Assembly: GCA_013397115.1 (NCBI GenBank)
Contig: VWZW01004700.1
Location: 248,001 to 312,000 of the forward strand
Direction: 5' to 3'
DNA length: 64,000 bases
Source: Edolisoma coerulescens
Taxonomy: Eukaryota > Chordata > Aves > Passeriformes > Campephagidae
The position numbers were made by a program, and so were the translations under genes. How positions within the stretch are numbered: position 1 is the stretch's first letter; each line of letters opens with the position of its first letter. The notes beneath the pieces are model-generated. The model did not search any database and was not told the DNA's origin. It saw only the letters and a list, made by a program, of their open reading frames with translations. Shown here in pieces: positions 12,331-22,230 of this stretch.

Positions 12331-15300
12331 ACTGTAACAAGATAAGCCTCTCTGAGAGTGCATGATGTACGTTTCCCTAGTAACTTGCTGTTTCCAAAAT
12401 GTCACTTGGTCTCTTTAGAGGAGTAAATCTCAGAAATGTTACCCAAAAAATTTAAATCTTTCTTTATTTTCTCCTTACATAATTTTGACTTTTTTCCCTT
12501 GTAAACACTTCAAGATCTTCTCTAGTCATTGAATAGACTAATTCGTGTTTTCCTCTTTTTGTATGCTTTTCTGCAAGCTAATTTTTTGTCACTGCTTCTC
12601 TCCTGCCCACAGTTTTTCACAAATGTTCACTTGCATCCTGTAACAGCTTGGAGCAATTGGTGGGACCAGACTGGATAGTATTGTTGACAAATGAGCTACT
12701 TACCATGATAAAAAAATTATTTTGTTGTCATTCTCTACCCCCCTTAAAATGATGAATTTTAGGAGATTTCATTGCATGAAATAAAGATCCCATTCATTCA
12801 GACAAGTCACTTTGATCTGATGCTCCCTAACATTAATTTCCTGCCTCTTCTTGCATCTGTTTTTATCTACAAATCTTCTCAATTCTTATGGTTGCTCAAA
12901 AGTAATGCTTATTGAAGATGTTTTTTAAGAGGCTAGGAACACAACTTTATGAATAGTTGCCTGTATATATTTGCATATGCAGTTATTGGAATTCCTTAAT
13001 GTAAAGTAGGCCATGGGGGTTTTAATCCACATTATAGGCTTATAGCTAGCATTTTTAAACACAGATTTTAAGAGTTTCTTATTTTTCCTCTCTTTTCTTT
13101 TTCCTGTTCTTTGCCTTTCTTTTTAATAAAACTCTTAATTATCATTATAAATGAGTGGTGACTCAGAAAGCACAAAAAGGTGAAAGATTTTTTTTTTTCT
13201 AGATTTTAGAAAAGCAGGTTAACAATATGTAGAGTTCAAAAGCATCTGAAAGTGATGAGAAGAGGCAACTCACAAAGGCTGATACTGTCCTCAGCAAAGT
13301 GGCATTTCTCACCTACCCCCACCTCTGAAAAGCTCAGAGATACTGCACTGTTAAGCACTGAGAGAAGCTGCTTACAGCTCAAATACTCACTCCTACATAA
13401 GCTGGTTTTGTTTGGTGGCTGTCAACAAAGCAGCTGTTTTCAATGACAGACATTATTACTATTTTTTAAATTAAGTAATTAATTGATTATATAATTGGTA
13501 CTCTCCCTTTACTGAGATGTTGAGCAGCTTGCTATTCTTGCCTAAGGGCTGTCATCTACAGCACTCCTTCATATTCCTGTATCTGAAATTTTTAAAGAAA
13601 TCTGGGTGAGGTATGTATACATTTCCTTTGAATGTAATTACATTCTTCATTTGCTTTCTTATGTGACCTTGAAAATTAAGGGGATAATTCTCATGGTAGT
13701 CAAAGTTATGGTTCTAGAGCTGATGTATCTTCATGTCCTATGCATTACGAAAGGTAGATGACTCTAATGTCTAATGGATTCCCTTCATCCATGTACCCCT
13801 CCTGCCCACCTGTAACTCACTATTTACCGCTTCAATCTCTGATTGAGGCAAAGACATGTTTTTTGAGATGAAAACTGCTACCTCTAACTCCTTAACAAAG
13901 TTATATGTCATAACTTGAGCTGACTACTTGTATAGTCTTGAATTTCACCCTATGTCTGTTGCATTAGTCTAATCTGCTGCTCTTTTCTAAGTTTTAAGCT
14001 GCAGTTTGTAGTTTATTTAGTTAAACTATTCTAGGAGTGGCTGTAAAGTCCTCCCTCACATAGAGAATAAATAAATACAGTTCTACTAGTCACTGAATCT
14101 TCACACAGTTAGATTCAGTTGTTAGACTAAATTACTCTTTGACACTAAACTAGTTGGACAGAAGTATGGCGTTGAAAAACGGCAATTTCAGAAGCATGTC
14201 TTCCTCTGTGGTGTGAGAGGAATGGCAATGTTTATATTAATAGCTTTAAATTTCTTTGCAAGCCAGGTGTATCAAAACCAGCTGAAGTGAACTGCATGGA
14301 TACAGGAGAAGATGTCTTTGCAGTATCTTCTTTGTAGAGAAGAAAGTTCTTTTACATGTTGAAGTAATTGTTCTGATCTCAGTCTCAATTTTAAAAAGGT
14401 TTTTTGAAACAAGAGCCACTGTAATTTATACATTTATACAATTTGAGAATATGACAAATTTTATTTAAAGAATACAATACAATTTTTTGAAACCTGGATT
14501 CAGAATCTGTTCTCATGACAAGTAATCCCTTATGTCAGGCATCACTTAAGATGCTGGAGACAGATGTTAAGTTGTACTCTATTATGATGGCAGTCTTGGT
14601 TTCTTGGATTATTAGTGGGTTACAACTGTTTTTGCCATTAGCTGAGAGCAAACATCAGAATTTTGCTAAGCTGCCTCCTACTGAAATTGGTGGTACAGCT
14701 GTAAACAGTCTGTTGCATAAGGTTGCTGAATTGTGAGCTTCAGACCCAAACAGGCCATCTAGTTCTGTTTTATTTGGTTACTTGCTTGCTACCTGAAATT
14801 TTCACTGACATTGATAATGTCAAAGGATTAAATCACAGCCAAATTTTGGTGATTTCCATCAGGGAAAACGCACTTCACCTTCAGAAAGGGCAGTATGATC
14901 TACAGCTTGTTTCAACAAAAGTGTTACAGATTTATGAGTTCTGTAGAGGTTTGTTGTTGAGACAAGCTCTGGAAATGTGCTTTGTCCTATTGAAAGGTTT
15001 TGCTGTACAAATAGATATTACTTTTAAATGTGCCAACTTCCATTCATTTTGTATCTTTAAGTGAACGACGTACTTACCTCTGAGGCATGGTTACCTCTAG
15101 TGATCCTGCTCTAGCACATTTAAACAGCTCACATGTTGATGAGGGATCTTGCTTATTTTTCTGTTTTCTCAAATTACCTTCTCCATTTTTTCCTTTTCAT
15201 GTCCTGGTACTATTGAGCAAATAGATAGGATATATACTCAGAAAATGCTAAAGATAATTACATTACAGTTGTTCTTACTGTTCTAGCAATTGGACCCATA

Positions 15301-16972
15301 AGGGTAATGCAATAAGTTAAAGGAATATGTTCACAAATTCCTTATAGGGCTATTATAATACCCATGGATAAATTTTTTTGACAATATTCAATAGGACCAG
15401 TGAAAACAAGAGAGGTTTGACTTTTCCCAATGTGAATCTACAAGGTGATGCTGATATTTGTGAGCAGGCATGCATAAGTTTTCTGTCCAAGGTGTGCTGT
15501 ATAAGGCAAAGTTTTTATTCCTATGGGCAGATTGGTCATAGACAGTACTTACATATATACAGCCTTTGAAATGCCAGTTATCACCAAGATCTAAATGTAG
15601 CCCTTAGCAGAACCAATTTCTCTTAGTTCAACAGAATGATATGAAAGGAAAACTAAGTATCCTTCCATGAATTCTTTTTTCCTCAGTATAAGTAATCATT
15701 TCAAATATTTAATATGATTAATTTTGAAAATGTCTATATTTCCAGTAAGATACAGACTTTTTGTGGTTTTCTCATTTTGATAAAGGATACTGAAAAAGGT
15801 TTTAGAAAATTCTTCTCCAAGTTGATCAATATTTTAATCTATTAATATTTCATATTGCTTTTGACTTTGATAATTCCGTTGCAAAAAGATGTAGTCTCTG
15901 GAATAATATGAATGTATGTGTATGCATTATAATGTATGCATGACAGATTTTTGATTGCATGAGTACCCACACTGGAAAAAGCCCGACTGGTAGCCAAAAG
16001 CATGAAGCTTCCTTCTTTTCAGAAACTACGAATGACTGTAAAAATATAAACTCTCCAAATAATATATATAATCTGTAGATTGGATACAAGAAGTTAATAA
16101 AATAATTAACTGAAAGTCAAAATCTTTTGACCCGCTGTAGTTACAGTACATAGTAAGTAGCTCAGCGGGGAAAGTAGGTAATAAAGGAAGTATACACAGC
16201 CTGCACTTCCAGATGCTCTAGCATTGGATCTGCCTTTAAAGTAGCCAGTTAGGGTTGGAGAAATTGTCTAGAAAAATGGAAATCATATAGAAGGAGATCT
16301 ACAAATACACTGAGCAATAATACCATCATTCAAGTGAGTACTGTTGAAGTCTGAAATTATAATTTACTTAATACCCTTGGAGGAAAGGTATGTAGAAGTG
16401 AGATGTCATTATTATTTATCAGCACTGAGATATTTGGGCTGTCAGTCATTGAATCAATCCAACTCACACTAAGCATTACCAAAAATCATTACCATCTACT
16501 GACTTCCCAATGAAATGGTCTTTGTGTTATTTGTGAGATTCAATATTTGAAACATTGCAGCTGTGCTTTTCAAACCTGAAATTGCAAGTCATTCCAGCTA
16601 AAAGGTCAGAGCTTTTTCTGATCAAATGTGCATAGATATTTGCTTGACAAGGCAAAATGAAATCATGTTATCCAAAGAAAATATTACAACCTGGTTTTTT
16701 TTCCACTAATCTCTTTTGTAGTGGAAAATTTTGCATTTAAAGGCTGCTGAGTTCTGTCCTTTTAACTCCCTCTTCATGCTTTTGAAATGCAATTACTATT
16801 CAATGAAATGTTATTGCGCTATCCTGTTTTTACAGCTGCTCTATGATGTACTGTACAGTGTCGTAGTTAAATAACGTTGCTAAATTTTTTTCCTATATCA
16901 ATTTATCAAAATTCTATAATGAAGTAAAATGCAAGGATCATAGTAATTCTGTGTGTTGTTTTGTAAACACAG

Positions 16973-17180
16973 GACAATATCTGCAAAGACACATCACCAG
17001 GCAAATAACTTCAATATATTTGAAGGAATGGTCTGCCATGGAGTTCCAGTTGCGACAGTTTCAAGAGGCAAAGTGGTTTATGAAGGCGGAGTTTTCAATG
17101 TCACAGCAGGAGAAGGCAAATATGTCTCCCGTCCAGCATTCCCTCCATATGTCTACAAACGAGTCAGGCAGCGGGAACAG
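16973..17180 (+). CDS. DPYS: DPYS exon 8
   Basis: The exon encodes TISAKTHHQANNFNIFEGMV, CHGVPVATVSRGKVVYEGGV and a stretch ending YVYKRVRQREQ. It matches human codons 412-481: the beta-sandwich and the C-terminal arm used for tetramer contacts in this family. The first base completes the Arg split in exon 7. The acceptor is AAACACAG. The donor is CAG|GTTAAT, weak at +3 and +5, and read-through gives two codons and then TAA at 17187-17189, with AATAAA at 17193. The length of 208 bases matches the human exon. Splicing here to the exon at 18661 keeps phase 0 and family similarity, so I take the canonical join as the main product. Confidence 0.96.
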
Positions 17181-18660
17181 GTTAATTAAACTAATAAATC
17201 TCTGAAATGCCTTGTACAACATGAGGATAACTAGCTCTTGGGAAGAGAAGTTTGGGGATTCAATGGTAATTTTCTGTACTAATCAAAATATGCCAAGGTG
17301 GGAGGAAAGGAAATGAAGGACTCAATTTTTATTGCTCTTAATCTTACAGAAAAATATCATAGACTAGTTCCTGCTCTTACAGTAGTCTGTACCGCTTGTG
17401 AACTAAGCCTCAGTACTTTTAAAAATAAACATGTCCTACTTTCAATAAAAGTGGACAAAGTTTTGCTTCCAAGTAATCTAACTGCTACATTTCATCACTG
17501 ATTTCACTGAAAATCAGAGAGCCTAAATATCACATGCAGGAAGAAATCTTGCACCAAGGAAGAAATCAAAAATTTTCTAACTCTTTCATGGATCATATAT
17601 TTTGAGCTAAGCCCTGCAGAGCATTGAACATTTTGCTGTCTTGCAGCAAGAATGTGTTAAAAGCTGAACATGTGCAAAGGGCACTGCTGGGCCAAGCAAG
17701 ATAGCTCTGTTCAAGCTTTTGTTCTCTTCTATTTTTTAAAGAAAAATATTTCAAATATTTAAGATTGACTTTTCAGTGCCTCCTTACTGTGCAAGCATTC
17801 ATGACACTTTTGCATCCTTAGTGTATCGTGAATAGGATTTTCAAAAGCACAGTGAGTAAGTACATTTTAACACCACCACCTGAAATAGCAGGATTCACGG
17901 CAGGATCTAAAAGTTGAATCAGACCAGCATTCATGTGAAATAAGGCCCAGTGAAATGCCCCCAAGACAATTCTGCATATTTCTTTCTGCTGTTGTCTTGA
18001 CGGACTGAGAAGGGCATGTAAAAGTGGCTGAGTGACGCTGTCCTCCAAAGACCACAATTTCACAGGAGGTGGCGAGCTGCCTGCAAGTTCATACACATAA
18101 TACAGTATCAAAACTAAACTAAACTGAAATTTATAACAAATTTGATAGTTACAAAATTCTGAAAGACTTCCATGAACATAGTGGTTTTCATTTCCCATCA
18201 AAGCTAGAGAGAATGTTCCTTTAACCCAAATATCAATTGCAGCATGTCTTCAGAAGTTATTTTTCAACCAGCTCAGCCTCCTGTAGTCAGCGGCTGGAAT
18301 AGTGGGTAATAGATATCCAAACAAAGCAGAATTTGCTTTGTTTCATTGATATTTATTAACCTCTCTTACCTGATTAAAACCAACACTGGAAAATGTGAAT
18401 ACTCTAACAAATAGAAGAATTCATAAAATGAGGTGGAACATGTTAAGTTGCTTCTTTAAAAAATGGATTTAGAATTGGATTGTTCCAGTGTTGAACAGAG
18501 TTAGCCACCCAGCTCCTGATGAAAGCTGACAACTGAACAGTTTAATCCCAGTGCATTACCTAGAAAGATGGATTATCATAGGACTTCTATTTCAATTTTG
18601 TCCAATTAGTAATTGCAAGAGAAGACAAAATAGTGAAAGATTTAAAACATTTTATTGCAG
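17181..18660 (+). other. DPYS: DPYS intron 8
   Basis: A 1480-base intron from GTTAAT to TTGCAG. It begins with an in-frame TAA (17187) and AATAAA (17193), which could allow a shortened transcript. No repeat was recognised in the rest. Confidence 0.88.
17193..17198 (+). promoter_or_regulatory. Possible intronic poly(A) signal of DPYS
   Basis: AATAAA lies 13 bases after the exon 8 donor and 4 bases after an in-frame TAA. If the weak donor is skipped, it could end a transcript whose protein stops after QREQVN. AT-rich introns contain chance AATAAA motifs, so use is unproven. Confidence 0.3.
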
Positions 18661-18735
18661 GTATGTCAACCTGTTCCTGTCAAGAGGGCACCATATACAG
18701 GCACGGTCTCAGGAACATCCATCACGCGAAAATAA
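18661..18735 (+). CDS. DPYS: DPYS exon 9, C-terminus and stop codon
   Basis: After TTTATTGCAG the phase-0 frame reads VCQPVPVKRAPYTGTVSGTS then ITRK and TAA at 18733-18735. The PVPVKRAPYTG segment matches human PTPVERAPYKG, so this is the last coding exon. With human numbering the protein ends at residue 505, about 14 residues short of human (519); the lost residues are the poorly conserved polar tail, so activity need not be affected. A second donor-like CAG|GTAACC at 18773-18778 could splice off part of the 3' UTR, as human DPYS has a tenth exon by my recollection. The 3' UTR end is not fixed; AATAAA candidates are at 19398 and 20947. Confidence 0.9.
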   Translation, partial: VCQPVPVKRAPYTGTVSGTSITRK

Positions 18736-19160
18736 CAGGCTCATTCCCCAGTTTTGGCTGTTGCAGGTAACCATCTCTTTTGGTTAGTGAAAACTACTTA
18801 ATAATTCTCTGAAACTTCAAGGAAACAAAAGTGTAGAAGGCTCTCTATCTGGTGACAGGCTTGTCTGAAATAAGCCCTCTCAGAAGCTGAGTTGTCTTGG
18901 TATCTGTAAATAAGACGAAAAAGTGTGGCAGCCCAGGTATGGAGAACCTCATTTTGATTGGAACCTCATTTAAAAAGTTCAGTTGAAAGAAACTGATGGA
19001 GTCTAACTGCTAGACTGAGACATGGGTATGAAGGCCCATCCAAAACCTGAGTTCAGTCAGTGACAGGAGAACAAAATGAAGGATGAATATTTGACTTGCG
19101 ACTTTACAGAAAAAAAAAGAAATCACAAACAAAACCAGCTTGATGTGAAAAACTAAATTT

Positions 19161-19191
19161 GTTAGTGTCCCTCTGTTACAGGGACACTAAC
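19161..19191. repeat. Perfect inverted repeat, 12-bp arms, 7-base loop
   Basis: Arms GTTAGTGTCCCT (19161-19172) and AGGGACACTAAC (19180-19191) flank the loop CTGTTAC. Beyond a five-C bulge, the outer bases TTTGTT and AACAAA can extend the stem. It lies about 430 bases after the DPYS stop and just left of a CR1 copy, so it may be in the 3' UTR. It could also be a remnant of a terminal-inverted-repeat element. Confidence 0.85.
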
Positions 19192-19263
19192 CCCCCAACA
19201 AATGTGCTGTTTGGGTTAAACTGACAGATTTTTTTTGCAGAAACAAAAGCTGTCTTCATGAAA

Positions 19264-19632
19264 AGAGAAGTCTCCAGGGAGACCTTAGAGCAGCCTTTCA
19301 GTACCTAAGGGGAGCCTGTAAGAGAGCTGGAGAGGGATTTTTTTACAAGGGCATGGAGCAGTAGGAAAAGGTAGAATGCCTTTACACTGAAAGACAGAAT
19401 AAATTTAGATTAGTTATTAGGAAGAAATTTTTTACTGTGAAGTTGGTAAGGAACTGGAACAGGTTACCCAGAGAACTTGTGGATGCCCCATCCCCAGAAG
19501 TGTTCAAGGCCAAGTCAGATGGGGCTCTGAGCAGCCTGGTCTAATGGAAGGTGTCCCTGCCCACAGCAGAGGGGTTGGAACTAGATGGTCTTTAAGGTTC
19601 CTTCCAACCCAAACCATTCTGCGATCTCATGA
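19264..19632 (+). mobile_element. CR1 LINE 3' end
   Basis: About 370 bases of CR1 3' region in sense orientation. Landmarks are TCTCCAGGGAGACCTTAGAG, GGAACTGGAACAGGTTACCC, the GTTCAAGGCCAAGTCAGATG stretch, and the tail CTTCCAACCCAAACCATTCT. It includes the 3' end of the reverse-transcriptase ORF region and the 3' UTR but no intact frame. It lies just after DPYS and brings AATAAA at 19398. Confidence 0.95.
19398..19403 (+). promoter_or_regulatory. Candidate DPYS poly(A) signal inside CR1
   Basis: The first AATAAA after the DPYS stop codon on the plus strand, 660 bases downstream. It sits inside the sense-oriented CR1 copy at 19264-19632. A 3' UTR of this size would be ordinary, but no transcript evidence is available. 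Confidence 0.3.
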
Positions 19633-21699
19633 ATTGCTGCAGTCAGTGCCAGCAGTGTTTGAATACGTGTGAGCTCATTGCTGCTAACAGAGGAATAACA
19701 CCCAGCATCTCCCCTTCGCTCCTCTCCAGCGTTCACGGTGTGCAGCTTGGTTATTGACAGTCCTTGTATATGCCCTGGTGCTTGGCAGATCTTTCTGTCA
19801 GCTGATTTCCTTGCTCAGCCAGCCAAAATCAATTAGCATTGTTTTTGGGTTAGTTTTCTGTTGCCTTGGTGAGTTGAAGTGTCTCTTAGAAGAACCTATC
19901 AAAGATCAATGCAATGCAGCATATGGGTGGGGTGAGGCAGCTGGGGACAAGGACTAGTGACAGCACCTCCCTCTCTAACTGTATAACAAGCAGAAGACAT
20001 GCTTCAGGAAAAGGTCAAAACTAGGTCCTCCAGCAAGCACAGTCGAGCCATGATGCTGCCATGTGCCAGCTGCAGCTGAAATGTTGTCTGTGACAGCAGG
20101 GGAGTCCATAAATATGGGCTGGGGGAACAGTGAGTGACAGGAAGCATGACAAAATCCAGGCTGAAGTTTCGGGTGCATATGCGTACCAACAATGAGATCA
20201 GCTAGCTTGAGAAATTATTTCCCAATAGATGAACAGAAAGCCCCAATTTGCACCTCACATAAAATGAGTCTGTTCTTAATACTAATTAATATGGGACAGG
20301 AAAAAACCTGCAATGGTAGGAGGGTGAAATTACCTTTTCCCCATTTCATGGTATCCTTCTTTTAAAGCTACCTTACAGTGAACCTCACCTGGGGCATCAG
20401 TAGCAGCAACAGAGTGAAGTATCCTATTTGTTTTTCTCTGTCATAAGGGAAAAAGCTTTTCTAATAGAGAGGACTAAAGGCTAAAGCTTCAGTAGAGTGA
20501 AGGAGCAATAATCATTCTTTCTAGCTCCTAGCAATCCTTCTCCATTATTACCTCTGAGTGACAAATTGCAAAGAAGACATTTTCTTTTGAAAGATGATAT
20601 CCTATCGTCTTTTTCTTCTCTGTAGATAAAAGCAAATGAAAATGACCTTGCTGCCCCCACCAGCAGTGCCTTCTGGGTCGAGCAATCAATCCACAATCAA
20701 CTCAAGAGCCAACATGAAACAACAGTAACCAATAAGCATTATATTTGGTTTCCTACATAAAATTGTCATTGAAATTTCTCTTTGAAAGGACTTTTGTTAT
20801 AAGAATTGGAAAATTCCTTTTAGAAAATTGAGTAATAATAAAAAAAACTATAATTATAATGTGGCAACAGCTCTGTACATTCTTAAAAGTATGTAAGTTT
20901 TGGGATAGTATTTCTTAATGTTTATCTTTAAAAGGTATCAGCTAGCCAATAAAGTAAAAGCAATGAACAATAGTGTTTAAGCACATTTTTTAAACTCCTG
21001 CTCTTTTGGGTGCCAGGAGATGAACCCTAATTCTCTAATTTTACATGTTAGGAAGATCTCTGTTGTGCTTGGCAATGCAGAGAACTCTGAGAGCAGATGC
21101 TGAATTCTATTTTTTAATTTTTCCTATCTGGAAGGGGTCAGTACAGAAATATGCTGATTCAGGAGAACATTAACTATTTTGGAGCTGCTGCCACATTTCC
21201 ATGTCACTGTCTGTAAAGAACTTTATATGTTTTGTCACTGCCAGCTGAACCACCAAGAATTTTTTGGTGGGTTCAAGTATTTCCTTTGTTGCACCCTAGG
21301 CAAACCTATGTGAACCATAACCGTGAACTCACCTACAGTAATAGCTTGTGTTCTGGCTTTGTGGAGAGACACACACCCATCACCTGAAGGCTTATGAAAT
21401 GAGATCACCAGAGCAAAACCATAATGCATTAACGTCAAAAACTGAAAATGTGAGGTTTTTCCCAATGTAACTAATACTTTTTTTTTGTAGGATAGGATTC
21501 CTAATTTTAAAAAAAAATCTCTTCTGCTCAATTTATCTGATTTCCCTTTTCAGAGGTTGTTGTACTTTTAGAAGCATGATTCTGCTACCATGTCTAGACA
21601 TATTTTGATTTGGAGAACTTGAATGTTGTTAAAAGTTGCACTTTCATATGTAATAGCTCTTCTTTTCAAGCAGCTGTCCCTGGGAAAAATTTAAGAGAG

Positions 21700-22230
21700 T
21701 GGTTTAATCCCAGCTGGCAGCTAAGTACCACACAGATACTCGCTCGATTTCCCCCCAGTTAGGTGGGGAAGAAAATCAGGAGAGTAAAAGTTACAAAACT
21801 CTTAGGTTGGGATAAAGACAGCTTAACAAGTAGAGCAAAAGCCATACACACAAGCAAAGCAAAACAAGGAATTCACTCCCCATCGTCAGGCAGGTGTTCA
21901 GGCATCCCCAGGAAGGCACTCTGAATGTCCCCCCTGCTTCTTCCCCCAGTTTTACATGCTGAGCATGAGCATATGGTCCAGGGTATTCCTGGGGTCAGTT
22001 GAGATCAGCTGTCTTGGCTGTGTCCTATCCCATCTCCTTGTGCATGCCCAGCCCCCTTGCTGATGGGATGGGGTGACAGTCAGAAAACACCTTGATGCTG
22101 TGTAAGCATTGCTCCTTGATAATGAAAACATCCTTAAATTATCAACACCGTTTCCAGCACAAATCCAAAACATAACGCCACACTAGGCACTGGGAAGAAA
22201 ATTAACTCTAGCCCAGCCAAAAACAGCACA
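21700..22230 (-). mobile_element. Solo LTR of an endogenous retrovirus
   Basis: A 531-base element with TG...CA ends, flanked on both sides by GAGAG (21695-21699 and 22231-22235), a perfect 5-bp target duplication. The left end GGTTTAATCCCAGCTGGCAG and the block with GGGATAAAGACAGCTTAACA resemble an LTR family common in songbird genomes, here apparently in reverse. No gag, pol or env sequence adjoins it, so it is probably a solo LTR left by recombination. A 163-codon open frame on the minus strand overlaps it by chance. The family name is not assigned; a 5-bp duplication is usual for ERVL-like elements. Confidence 0.82.

Larger units (their letters stand above)
7573..16972 (+). other. DPYS: DPYS intron 7
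   Basis: A 9.4-kb GTATGT...CACAG intron. It contains a G-quadruplex motif on the minus strand (8737-8755), a GC-rich patch (about 11230-11420) and one old CR1 3' end (12155-12330). The remainder is AT-rich unique sequence; no further exon was seen, and exons 7 and 8 join directly in frame. Confidence 0.9.
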
